Below, piece by piece: positions 46,186 to 58,190 of a stretch of DNA of 64,000 bases. Source of the DNA: Piper betle (taxonomy: Eukaryota > Streptophyta > Magnoliopsida > Piperales > Piperaceae); the NCBI GenBank assembly GCA_033002965.1, contig JAURVB010002502.1:62001-126000 (forward strand), written 5' to 3'. The notes under the pieces are model-generated. The model was not told the origin of the DNA and ran no database searches. It saw nothing but the letters and a program-made list of their open reading frames with translations. Each line of letters starts with the position of its first letter. The first letter of the stretch is position 1. Both the position numbers and the translations under genes were made by a program.

Positions 46186-48273
46186 GCTCCTTCTCCACCG
46201 TCTCCCCCGCCGTCTCTCGCCTCACTCTTGCCGCCCGCCGTCCCAACCACCGTCCCCCTCGTCACTTGCACCCTTCGAGGCCTCCCTCCCTCGCCACCTC
46301 CCACTCCCCACTCGAGGTTATTCATCACTTTCTAATAATATATATATATATATATACATATATATCTCCATATAATACTTGGTTACTTGAACAGAGATAA
46401 ATGATACAAGAAAACACAAGTTTCATAGAAGTTGGTCTCACAACTAGTTCATACTGTCAACTGGGTTTTGATACAGTTGATTATCTCCACTTAACTTCTC
46501 TTTTATGTTGTATGGCTAATTAGTATTGCTTTTGATTGTAAGTTTGATGTTTTGGTGATATGGCTAGTTATAAATGAGGCGAAAGAGGCAGAGATGGCTA
46601 TCGATGTGGCTGCTGAAAGATCTGAAGCTGACAAGATTGTGGACGGCATGGACTTTGGTGAGCTCTGCAATGAGTTTGAATGCATTAGCAGCCCCTCCGT
46701 GGAAGCAACGGCCAGGCAGCTAGCTAGAGATATTCTCGAGCAGCGAGAGGGGAACAGAGCAGTGGGGACTTTCGCTGTCTCTGTGAAGTACAAGGTATTC
46801 CATACTCAGTCTCACGTAATTTTATTGGTGATTGGTTACATTTAGTTAGCCTTACTCTTGATTACTTATTTATTTTTCTTTGTCTTGGTTGAGCATGTTC
46901 ATCTTAGGAAAGGTAATCTGTAAGATGAAGCATTGTTTTGGGGGAAGTAGATTGGTATAGGATGGATCTTCTTCTGCTTATTTATTTCTCTTACCCTTCA
47001 ACCATCTTATTCCCTGGGTTTAGTTGTGAAACTCATTACTGCAATCTTGTTATATAAAGGTTCAGCTCAATAATGCTCTAGTCTTCATCTGTGATACCTC
47101 TGTCTAGTGCTATTTTTGAGGCCGACATCTTACGACAGATGTCAATGTGTTTATGATTTATCATGAATCCAATAACTGACCTGAAGAATTACTACTTAAG
47201 AGTAATTACTGACTAGTTTGGCTTCGTTAATTAACATGATATGCTTCCTTGAAATGCAGGATCCAGTTCGAGCCTTTACTGGCCGCGACAAGTATAAGAG
47301 ACCTTTATGGACAACAGAAGCTCTTGATAATCCAGTAGTGGTTGGTACTGATGTCCTTAATCTTGTTGTGCTATTCCATTTATCCTTGCAATCTTCTTGT
47401 TTTTTTTAATTATATTTTGAGATTCTTCCGGCTCTTTTGATTAAACCTGCATATTTTAACATTATATGATCCTCTATTTTCAGTCCGTGCAAGAAATGAC
47501 GATGCTTTCAACCAGTGTCTTGGTCATTAAATGGACCATCAGAGGAAAACCCAAAAATGTGTTTGCTAGCATTGGTGGGGACTTGATTATCCGAGTAAAC
47601 TCACGGTTTACTCTGAACCAAATCAGTGGTCAGGTCGTTGAGCAAGAGGATACCTGGGATTTGTCCGCTTCTTCAATCATTGGCCAAGCCTACTTCTGGA
47701 CTTCTCGGCGCCTTTTTGCCACAATTGAGGCAGGAAAAGACGTGGCAGACTCAATGAAAGGGCTATCAAGTCGTTTTGCAACAGAGAAGGAGAACACAGA
47801 ATTTTATCCTGACCCCTCTGGTGATCCATTCAAGGTGTGAATCCATAGAAGCTCCTTGTTGATCATCATTATGTGCTACTGATTGCAACACATAGCTTCC
47901 TCACTGTTTTAGCATAACCTCAACTTGTTTTTTCATCATCGGCATTCAAACTTTTTTCTTTCTTCATGAATCTTGTGGCCTCATCATGAATATTGATTCC
48001 TTGCAACTTGGTTTTTCATCAATAGAACTATTAAAGCTTGAATGTATGACATGTTCAGTGACTGTTATTGATAAAATTCTGATTTTTTTCCTGATAATTC
48101 AGTATAAAAAAACATCCTGGAAACTCTAAATTTATGACATCTTTTTTATCTCATTGGTGGGTGTGAAACAGTTCTTTCAGACGGACGACAATTTTCAAAG
48201 AGATGCATACCAGATTGCACTCTTCCTGGCCATACTCTATTTTGTTGTGCAGTTCTTGAGGACAACCCTTTGA
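46182..48273 (+). CDS. Plastid-targeted conserved protein with C-terminal membrane helix (DUF2358-like)
   Basis: Five exons join in frame to 306 residues: 46182-46316, 46543-46794, 47260-47340, 47484-47834, 48172-48273. Exon 1 is a Ser/Pro/Arg-rich transit peptide (MSSFSTVSPAVSRLTL). The mature part contains AERSEADKIVDGMDFGELC, SVEATARQLARDIL, VSVKYKDPVRAFTGRDKYKR, QEMTMLSTSVLVIKWTIRGK, SRFTLNQISGQVVEQEDTWD and YPDPSGDPFKFF. A single helix follows (IALFLAILYFVVQFL) just before the end. The layout, an NTF2-like/SnoaL-like fold preceded by a transit peptide, suggests the DUF2358 group; that name is moderate in confidence and the biochemical role is unknown. The 5' border of exon 2 is the least certain junction; 46543 keeps the frame. 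No defects are seen. Confidence 0.75.
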
Positions 48274-48715
48274 GTGTGCGGAATCAAACGATACATATTC
48301 CCGACTTTTGTACCACTATTCTTTGTCTCTTTTTGTATTCACAACTACATTTCCTTGAAACGTATATACTACTACAGTGTATAATGGTGTACTGTATTGT
48401 AGCATAGTTGTGTGTATGTACTATGTATAATCCCTGTGTTACTGTCACAAGATACAATGTGAATTTTGAACCCGTGCTGTCTATTAATTGACAACCCCTG
48501 TTAGCTTATATTGTTTTAAAGAAAAAGACACTCTTAGCAATGCCCATCAGTAAGGTGAGAGTTATTTGTAAACCATCGATTGACCATGTTAACGTCGGTG
48601 GAGCTAACCGAACACTAACGCTTAAACCTGTGGTCTATACCGCCAGTTTGTGAACGCCGAACAAAGCCAATTAGAATTGTAATTAGAATAATTATATGCC
48701 GAATCAAGAGAACAA

Positions 48716-48788
48716 GCCGTCTTAGCTCAGCCGGTAGAGCGCATGGCTTTTAACCATGTGGTCGTGGGTTCGATTCCCACAGACGGCG
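48716..48788 (+). tRNA. tRNA-Lys (anticodon UUU)
   Basis: 73 bases with a perfect 7-bp acceptor stem (GCCGTCT with AGACGGC) and discriminator G. The D arm is TAGCTCAGCCGGTAGAGC, the anticodon stem CATGG/CCATG with loop CTTTTAA placing TTT at 48749-48751 (tRNA positions 34-36), and the T arm GTGGGTTCGATTCCCAC. The internal A and B boxes are intact and there is no intron. A T-rich stop for RNA polymerase III lies about 10 bases downstream. It sits alone between two plastid-protein genes. Confidence 0.97.
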
Positions 48789-49282
48789 ATTTGCTTCTTT
48801 TTTGGGTATTTAATATTGTTTTATTTTGATAACTTTCATATGTAATAGTACTGTATCCCCATTTTTTTATTTTATATTACACCGTAATTTCATTTTTCCT
48901 TTCATAATTTAATAATAATTGATTTTTTTGTATTATTTTTTCATTTAAAATTTTCTTCTTTTGCTTATTTATTTCTTGATGGAAATTTTATTTTATTTTT
49001 TAATGACTTTCATATAGTAGTACTGTATACTTATTTTTTATTTTGTAATAGTACACCGTAATTTCATTTTCCCCCTTAATCTTTTATTCATTTCATAATA
49101 ATTATTTTTTATTATTTTTCTTATTTAAATTCGCTCTACAATTTATTATTCAGCATTTCATTCTTTTTATTTCATTTTTCTTTTTTCTTTTTTAAATTTT
49201 ATTTATTATACTGTATCCGTAGTGTCCTGTCCTTCGCCGCTACTGCATAAGCGCCGCCGCCGCCGCCGCCGCCGCCTGCAGC
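48789..49282. other. AT-rich spacer
   Basis: Low-complexity T-rich DNA in which a segment containing GTACTGTAT...TTTATTTT...ACACCGTAATTTCATTTT occurs twice (near 48850 and 49020). No gene. Confidence 0.5.
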
Positions 49283-52200
49283 TTGCCGGCAAAAAGAGAT
49301 GCCGCCTTTGCTCCCCCTCCGACCTCCCACTTCCTCCACTTCTCCTCTACCCCCATGCCCACCACCTTCCTCTTCTTCCCCGACCCCGCCGCCTCCGCTT
49401 CCTTCATTCTGTTCAACCCCGGCAGCACCACCGCCGCCGCCATCTCCGACCAAAACGGCGACCTTTTGCTCCCCAGACGGACTCGCCTCCGTCATCCCCC
49501 AGCTCTCTTGGGACGAGGAGCAGTTCGACGACGAGAAATGAGACGCTTCCAAGTACGAGGCCCTCCTCGCCGGCGGCGACGCTGAGCAGGTCACCTCCGT
49601 CCTCCAAGAGATGATTAAGCTGGTAAGACTTGCTTTTTTATCTTGGTCTTGGGCGTTGGGAATGATATAAACTTGGAATTATATGCGAGCACTTGTTGTG
49701 GGCAGTTGGAGGATATGAATATGGTCGAGGTGTTGGAGACTGCTGCGGTGGAGCTGGTTGCTCAGGGTGTTATCGGCAAGAGAGTTGATGAAATGGAGTC
49801 TGGTTTTATGATGGCTCTGGATTGCATGATTCGGCTTGCCGATAAGGACAATGATGAGCAGGTGCCTGATCAATATCTCCAGTCAATGATACGGGTTTTA
49901 ATTTGAATGTTTGTGTAATGGTTTTAATTATCCTCAATACTAGTTAGAGCTGGTGTAATGTTGTTTAATTAGATGCAAATATTATTTGTCTCTCATTTTG
50001 CGATGCATTGGATGTTGAATGCTGCATGAAGTTGCATTTTAGCGTAACCCTGCATTTCATTAGTTTGTTACATCAATATTTAATTTGTTCATGTTTATTG
50101 AATGGTGTATTGCTTCGAATACTTGCTCTCTTATTTAGCTCTGGTAATTGTTTTGCAAAGGTCAAAGATGTTGATTATGGTGTAGTATTGTCTAGTCAAA
50201 AGCAAGTGTTATTTTATCTTTTTTTTTAATTTGATACATTCGACGGATGTTGTAGCATAAAGTTGCAATCTTTAAGTGAAAAATCTTTGATTTTCTTTTT
50301 TCTTCTTTAAATTGGCTTTTTCATATTTCGGAAATTGTTAAAGTCTTTCATACTTTTATTTTTCTACCGATACAATGAAGTTTGTTCTTCTGTAATTCTG
50401 TCTAATCAGACGAGAGTATTAATTGTTTCTCATTATTTTGATACAGAAGATGGAGTTTGTAGCGTTGGTTTGCATTTTATTTATAGCCTGTGTGTGCAAC
50501 ACATTTCTCTTTCACAAACTTTTTTATGAAAAACTATCTGTTTGTTGTTCAGCCTTCAGCTGTTCCTTGCAATTGTTTTATTTTTTGTGGAGCGCAAGTC
50601 ATTGTTGGAAGTGATCGAGGAGACTGTCCTATCTCATCTGACCAAAAAATGTCCCGCCACATGTGATTACTTGCTTGTTTAGCTGGACATGCATCCAACA
50701 AGATTCATATATAATTGCACTTGCTCGACTTTTCTGTCCATGGTTACTTTCTGTTAGGTTCAAGTTGTTGGACTGCTGTGCTGCACTCCTTAGAAAGAAA
50801 GTAGACATGAATCACTGAGGCAAGTTACTGCAGGTGGCAGTGTTTTTTCCGAGGAAAATGGTACAAAGGTTCGTCTTGCAGGAGCAAATTTAAATAATAT
50901 AGCAAACCGGGCTGATGACTTACTAGAGGTAACTTGTTATTTAGTCTTAGATTGTGATGTTTCTTCTTTGTGCAAAGATATAAGATAAATTCAAAAATCT
51001 TTCATGCAACCATCATTTCATTAGCTACCACTACAATACATGTATGATGATGATCTTTTATTTCCATCTCAATTTTTAGCTTTTTGGAGCGTTGCTGCAG
51101 GAATGGCATCTGTATTCATAACTTATCTTCTACTATTTACATTGATTATGTGTTGTTAATTTGAATATAACAACTTCCGAATAGTCATGCAAAATATACA
51201 TGTTTTAGTTGGGATAAGGTGTAGAATCAGATAACCAAATATGGCAGCACAATTTGTGTTTTCCTAGTATGATACAGTCACGCGGATGTCTTCTGAATGC
51301 TGCACAATTCTACACCATGAACCATTTTTTAATTTCTTGATTTAGTGCAGACGATGGAGGCAAGAGCAAACATTCCTGACCGGAAACTGCTGGCAAGACT
51401 TGTTCTTATTAGAGAGGAAGCTTGAAACATGATGGGTGGTGGAATGTTAGATGAAAGACATGATTGTGGTTTTAGTACGTTGCCAGAAGCAGAGGTTTTA
51501 TGTTCTATCCATTGAATTATGTTCTCTTGGAGGTTAGTAATTACCCCCTGTAATAGAAACCGAAGGAACTTTATGCCTTTTTGAACAAATGCATAGTTTT
51601 CATATTGATGCTTTTTTTTATTGCATTAAATGGTTGAAACCTATATTCACTAACTTGTATGTTAGCAAACATACTTGCTCAAGGTAGGTTTAGGTGGAGC
51701 TAAGATCTTTTGGTGTTGATCTCTTGCTCAAGGTGAACAAAGCAAGTAAACTGAAAGTTCCTTTAACTGGTATATATCACTAAATTGAACCTATTATTTC
51801 GTAGAACTATGTGACTTATAGGAATCATGCTAGCATCTAGATCAACCCTTGCTCTTTTGAACTATTGATCAAATCCTTGTTCCTGCTATCTGCTGCTGCT
51901 GCTACAAAGTCAATTAGTACTCAAGAAGATGATGATATGGAATGCTCACTTGAGATGATTGCTTTTCCACTGTTAGATCAACAAATTTGTAGTTTTCTTC
52001 ATTTTCAATCTAGATTGATAAACTATTGCTAGAAAAGCCTGCATACTAACGGATAAGCACTTCATTGCTTCTATCAGTGCAATATAGTCCTTATGTTTAT
52101 GATTATTCCAGTGGACAGGCTTCTGTTTTCCTGAAATTTTTAGTTGGCTTCTTGTTGGTATGTAATTTAATAATCCTGTCAATGGACAGGTGAATTTTTT

Positions 52201-53319
52201 AATGAAAATGATGGCTTTAAAGCCTGGAAAAGCGTTAGAGATGATAAAGAATGTATACCAAGGAAAAGAGGAAGGAGCAGATAGGGCCGAGGATGGAGAT
52301 GAGAGACCAACTGGAATAGCTGGCAGGGTCCTTATATTGATTTCAGCCTTGTGGACTTTGAAGGATCGTGGAAAACTGACGATTACAGTTTGTTCTTTCA
52401 GGGAAGTATCTCTGGTTGGAAACCACGTCCAGTGCGACCTGGCATGTTCCTAGAGACAGTGGCGAAGGTAAAAATGTAGTTTTGTACCTCTTGAGTTTTC
52501 TTGAACTTATGCAGCTGCAATTGAAGGTTGTTTTTCCAAGAAGAGCCTACTTACTATCCTTGTACTTAGTGTGCGGCTTGGCACTTTTGTGTGGAAAATT
52601 GAATAAGCAAAGCTCCAGGGTGGTTCGTTTGAAATTGGGCTTGCTGCTAATTTCGCACTGTTTGTGTAGATCCATGAACCATCAGGATCCATGCTCCATA
52701 ATAAGTGTTAATATGAGGCGGCTTTTTGTTGAAAGTGCTGTTTGGATGCCTTATAATTATGTGTCCTCCGGATTTTTTGAAGCCACGCAGTAGTAATTCG
52801 TGTGCATTTGCAGCCACTTGGCCTTCTTTTTCTCTTTCATTGGAATTTCCGATTGTAATACTAAAATCATATGAATTTTAAAGTATTTTCAATTTATGCA
52901 ATATTAGCTCTGAGAAATTCACTGATGCAAAGTTTCTCTTGTTTCATTAGGCAGGTTCTTGGCGGCATCTATGCAGGGAATGTATCTGAAACTGCAGCTC
53001 GACACCTAGAATGGATAATGTATCATCTTTTACAGAGAAAAATCTTCATTTACCGTCTTTCCGGTGTCAGTTGAACTTATGTTGTCTTCCCATAACAAGT
53101 AGGTTCATCAGACGAGCCTTCAAATTCTGCAAGACATGGCTTTGAGTCTCCTATATGCCACCTTCAAGTTTCTTAGGAGAAACATTGTTTACAACGGAAA
53201 ATTTGATGAAGTAGCTAACATGAAGGATCTCTTCAGAGACGTCCCATATACAACTGGCATTGAGATGGCAATTGGTGGTTGTATGGTTTATCTCGGGATT
53301 AACTCATCTGCTGATTAGC
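49283..53319 (+). pseudogene. Spliced copy of an uncharacterised plastid protein gene, three nonsense codons
   Basis: About nine exon remnants are visible. Exon 1 reads QLSWDEEQFDDEK, a stop, then DASKYEALLAGG and VTSVLQEMIKL; exon 2 (49706-49861) LEDMNMVEVLETAAVEL and VIGKRVDEMESGFMMALD; exon 3 (about 50591-50660) SLLEVIEETVLSHLTKKCP; exon 4 (50758-50932) VQVVGLLCCTP, a stop, then LAGANLNNIANRADDLLE; exon 5 (about 51353-51499) RANIPDRKLLARLVLIREEA, a stop, then NMMGGGMLDE; exon 6 (52190-52330) VNFLMKMMALKPGKALEMI; later exons GWKPRPVRPGMFLETVAK, VLGGIYAGNVSETAARHLEW and VHQTSLQILQ. The three stops are TGA 49539-49541 (Trp expected), TAG 50791-50793 and TGA 51423-51425 (Arg expected). The leader also changes frame. 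Introns are kept, so this is not a processed copy. The family is a conserved plant protein I cannot name; its role is unknown. Confidence 0.8.
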
Positions 53320-54092
53320 AATGTTGCAAACTTTGGCATTACATTCTAGATGAAGAAAAAAGGGTTTTGGATGGGACGAGTATTGTAATGTATGCCCAGG
53401 GTTTTTGAGCAGTTGACTCTTTCCCTTTTTGAGGTGCATGGAGTGATTTGCGAGCTAACAAAGGAAGTATAAAAAAAATTACAAACATATTATAGACTTT
53501 CAACATCCACGTTTTCCACCTACGTCTTTGTATAACTACCTAAGTCAGATTTTCTAAATCATAATTAACACGAACCTTTATTTCATAACATATGTAAAAA
53601 ACGTAAACGTAGGCGAAAAACGATGGTATAGCGTAATTCAAAAAATTAATTGCATTTTTAAATATTTATAGTTTCCTTGAACTAGGGATGGCAAAGGATC
53701 ACCAATACTACTTCATAGATAAAAAAAATCGTCGTACTTTATAGATGAAAAATTATCTACAATTACCCCCATAAAAGTTTAAAAACGACGAGTTTTAAAT
53801 ATTTAAAAATTTATTTTATAAAATTTTAAATATTTTAATAATTTATTTATTAAAAAAGGCAAATTAGTCCGCTTGTAAACGGACCCGGGCCACCCGCTTG
53901 TAATATTCCAAAATCCGCATCGCATCTTCTTCTTCCATGGCACAGTCCACACACCTGCTTGTCCTCCTCCGTGGCCATGGCCATGGCCACTGAGGACCAT
54001 ACACGGGCCACACCACCCTCTTTTCCACTTTCTTCCTCTTCCAACCTCGGTCGCAGCTTCTCTACGGCTCATTTTGAGAAACGGCTGGTGCT
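53320..54092. other. Intergenic region before the VTT-like gene
   Basis: AT-rich to about 53870, then a GC-richer stretch containing GGCCATGGCCATGGCCAC, likely the upstream region of the next gene. The minus-strand frames at 53803-54072 overlap it and have no recognised domain. Confidence 0.4.
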
Positions 54093-57000
54093 ATGCCGGG
54101 ACTGAGCTCTGTAATGGCTTCCGCAGTTGTTCTTGGAGCGGGAGTGGTTCCTGCGTGGAGCAGAGCTCATGGGTTGTCTTACTTTCTTCGCCGTCTTCCT
54201 CCTTCGTACGCATTTACTTTCTCTCGCCGGGATTTTGATGATAAGTTGCCGTTTCTTTCTCTTTCATGGTAAACTGCTTCTTTGAGCGGGATTTTCCGGG
54301 TTAATGTTGTTTGTTTGATTAGAATCGTGGTAAAAATTGGAACTTGGGATGTTTGGTTGGAGAAAAACTTGGGATGTCATTTTGAGTGGGAAATGTTCTG
54401 ACTTTGCTTGCCAGTCGGATGGTTGAGTTGGTTACTGATTGTTTGTTGCATGATCGACTGTTTTGTGTACTTTTGAGTTGCATGTAATGTTATTCTTGAT
54501 GGTGAGTGAAAGGAAAATGATTAGGGAAAATGAAATTTAGTTTATTGGATACAGATAGCTAGATTAAGGATGAACTTTGTATTCTTGCAATTTTTCTACT
54601 ATCTAGAAATTTGTATTGTTGCCAGTAGTATAGCGAATCAAATTATCTCAGTAGATTTTGATTCTACTACTACTAACGAGGACTTTGTACGGGTGTCTTG
54701 AAAAGGTCATGATTTGCTTTTGGTGTCCCCAAGGAGAGATTTTATAGTCGATTGTTTAGAAGATGAACCACATTGATGAGCTAAGCAGGTCTTCTGAACG
54801 CGGAAGGTCTAATTATGAAAATGACTTGCATATATATATATATATATATAGAAAACAATTATAAGAGAGCATTGATTCTCATCTTGAGTATGATTGTATT
54901 GTTGTTCCTTTGGAGCCATCATACATTATAGTGTACCTATGTTAACATAAATTGTAAAAAAATGAACAGAAATATCAAATTAGTCCATTTGGTTGAGCTT
55001 ATGTTACATCTTTTTTGAGTTTCTTGATGCCTAAAAAGCCAGTGAAACATGTTCGTAGGACCAGATTAAGTCGTGCCAAGATGTCAAACATTCAACCTTG
55101 GAGTTTCAAACCATCAGAAAATGTTCCTGGTCAAGGGGGGAATGGAGGTCTCCGTGAAGACAATTTTAAAAATATCGAATTAGGACCTAGTAATCCAGGA
55201 ACTTCACTTTTGGCTAAACTAGCCATTGCTTTGGGCTTGGCAGCTACTGTCACTTTCATGTCTCTTTGTTTCAAGAAGCCTTCTTCAGGTTCAGTTTCTA
55301 GTGTTGCTTTTATTGTTGATGCTTCAAGTGCCTCAGCAATTACGTCTGGTGGTTTTACTTTCAAGCTTTTCAACACAACTGTGATACTGCCTGAATATCC
55401 TCCAGGGTATGTTTCTATTACATAAATATGGCCTTTCTCTTCTGGCACTTCTTTATTAATTATCGGTCTTGAAATAAGCGAAAAATTTGAGAACTTGACG
55501 TGCTATATATCAATTGTGTTTGGATTTTGAATAAGATTGAATAGCTTATATTTTGGAGTAATGTATTTGCTTTTGTCAGATGGGTTTACTTTTGGCTGCT
55601 TATGGCTGCTGGATGTGGGCTTTTTATCAGCGAGGAGGCACTAAATATTTGGGTCTGTCCTTTGCTCTGGTACTTCTGTGGAACAAATCGTCTTTGATAT
55701 GTGTACATTAGCTCCACTAGATAGTGGTTGACCTTTCATTTTATAATTCAAACCAACTATTGTTGATCTGGACAAGTTGATGGATAAACTAAATGTCAAA
55801 TTATCTTTAGCTTTTATATGAAACTTCCATAGGTTGGGACGTCAGTTGCTCGTTTGGTGACATTGGATGGAACATGGAAGTCTTTTGTGGAATCTTTCTC
55901 ACTTAATGCCACCTATATCATATCCACGGTGCTATGGGTATACTGGTATTAATTTTCCTCAACTTTGTTTCAGTTAATTGTGTTTCAAAGTGCATATTAT
56001 CAGTAACCCCTTTTTTGTACCTTATGACTGGCACTTTTTAACATCTCAAATTTGATTAATCACGACATTCATACTAGTTTGATTTTCTTGAATGATTTGT
56101 TTTCTTTCTTGTCAATGGTTGAATTTTTTTTCACTATTTAGGATACCCTATCTTGAAGGCGAACAAAAGTGTTGGACAATCAGATTGAAATATCATAACA
56201 ATTGTTTGCTACTAGCTAGGAATCTGTAGGATATTTTAAGTTGTTGTTGATCTTATTTGGTCTGCCATTATTCTGATTTTCACGTTTCGTTGTTGCGTAC
56301 TTGCTTTCTCCAAGTATATGATATGGTACATTGTGCTTATTTTAGATTTTGTTGATATACCACCTTACAAGTCTTCTTAATAAAATCTGTAGGGGTGTTT
56401 GTATCAGTGATATGATTCCATTTTATTTTGGAAAGGTTTTCAGACAGTCTAGAGCATCTGAAGACGTTTCCACCAAGGTCTGTATCTACTACACTTAAGA
56501 AGCAGTCGAAATTTTTATAGATTCAATATTCAGGCTGAAAGCTCGGTAATCAACTAAATATGCTTGGATTAACTTGATGATGATACAGTTAGGAGTTGGT
56601 AAAGAGAAGCTGCGGAGCATCTCTAAAGCTGTGCAAAAATATGGAAATCTTGTTGGCTTCAGTGAGTTAACATAATTTGTCAACTTTTTATTTTATTTTT
56701 CTTTTCATGCGCACGATTCAGAACCCAACCCCCACACACTCACACAATCCACACCCCATCTCTCACTCAACCCGAGCATCCTTTAGCCACTGCACCATAG
56801 GCCAGGATAATTTGTCGCCTTTTTGCTGTTGACTATATTTGTTTACTTTATATCAACGGAGAAGTATTCATACATGACTTATTTTACTTCCCGTGATGAT
56901 TCCTTTGATATAAATACTTAATGTGGGCTATGCCTTGGAAAACTTGTCAGTAAATCTGAGGCAATTTTATGAACATATATTATAAAACTACTAGTCGAAA

Positions 57001-58190
57001 ATGACTACAGAGGTAACATTTTGTTTAGCTTTAGCCAATACCTCTTTTTAATTAGACGACTGTCAAATGAAGTTTATTCCAAAGGAACCGTCAACTGGCA
57101 ATCTATATATCACTGTTTCTTTATTTTTCTAATGGTTTATTTGACTATCATTTGTGCACTGCAGTTGAGCGTTTTTCTCTGGGAGTTAGGAATCCTATGT
57201 CTTTTGTTGCTGGGATGCTCGTAAGTAAAGTTTCTCCCTCTATATATTAATTCATCGTGTGTTTACTCGCGACAAGTATGATGACCCTTAAATATTTAAG
57301 TATTGAATGACAAAAGTGGTCAATATGATGGAACTCAATGCGAAGTGCTGTTGACATATTGTCTTTTCTTCTGATGGGCCTTCCAAACCCACCAACAAAT
57401 GTAAAACCTTCACTTGGAAGGCCAGGGATTTTGTTCAAAGTCGCTAAGTGAAGTATATGTCTGCCCATGGTGGATCTAATACTTTGAAAGATGGTGAACA
57501 GTAGTGAAGTTAATCCCTTACATCATACCTAATCCTCAAACACAATAATTGTGCATGTTCAGAGTGTACAATCTGTTTTGTAATGTGCATAACTTATTGT
57601 CAAAGTTATACTTGTTTGCATATCAAGGTGCACTATTATTTCATAATGGTTGAATTTCAGGGAATAGCTGCAGACTGTTTCTTTGCTGGGGTCTGTTGTG
57701 GAGGCTTAATTACACTTCCAATTCAGGTTCATGGCTGAGCTTAATAACTAGTATCCATCCCATTCTTTCTCTGTATCTACATGAATGAAGCTGCTTTTTG
57801 CAATGCTATACTCTAGCCAGATAATGTTGCATCATTTAGTTTCTCCATAGCTATTTCGGATGCCCTTCCTTTAGATCTGCCTCACTTTAAAAATAACAAA
57901 CAGCAAAGTAGTATGTACTTATTCTTCTTCTTAGTCTAATTTTCTTTTTGTGTATTCTTTTAAACAGTTGGCTGTTGGATTCTTATTGAGAGAACAACCT
58001 TTTGTGGCTGTAGCTAGTGTAGCCGCAGCTGTGGTACTTACATTTACCTTCTGTCCATATACTTTCTTTTGTCTGGTTAAAGCTGATAATGGAGTAAAAT
58101 TGAATGCAGGGTCTATGGACTGTGTTTCCGTATCTAGCGGCTGCTTCAACTGCATTGCTTTTGTTCCTTCGTAGCAAGCATACAAGATAG
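54093..58190 (+). CDS. Plastid-type membrane protein with DedA/VTT (SNARE-associated)-like domain
   Basis: Ten exons join in frame to 391 residues: 54093-54268, 55020-55406, 55580-55652, 55833-55945, 56393-56477, 56589-56661, 57165-57220, 57661-57726, 57968-58033, 58110-58190. The N-terminus (MPGLSSVMASAVVLGAG, then Arg-rich) looks like an organelle-targeting peptide. Membrane helices include LLAKLAIALGLAATVTFMSL, WVYFWLLMAAGCGLFI, YIISTVLWVYW and LAAASTALLLFL. The region GVCISDMIPFYFGKVF, then KYGNLVGFIERFSLGVRN and MSFVAGML, then FFAGVCCGGLITLPIQLAVG, follows the VTT/DedA pattern of an acidic loop, a second re-entrant loop with conserved Arg and Gly, and a helix. Members of this family act in lipid scrambling or membrane transport; the substrate here is unknown. 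All junctions keep phase. Family assignment is moderate. Confidence 0.75.
54830..54850. repeat. (TA)n microsatellite in intron 1
   Basis: About ten TA units within the first intron of the VTT-like gene. No MULE end flanks it. Confidence 0.9.
56715..56812 (-). repeat. Possible SINE remnant in an intron
   Basis: On the minus strand GGCCTATGGTGCAGTGGCTAA resembles a tRNA-derived A box and is followed by GGGTTGAG and GT-rich sequence. It lies in intron 6 of the VTT-like gene. No target duplication could be fixed. Confidence 0.3.

Noticed and set aside
49199..49614. Minus-strand glycine-rich frames
   Set aside because: Antisense to the GC-rich first exon of the plastid-protein pseudogene; no domain.
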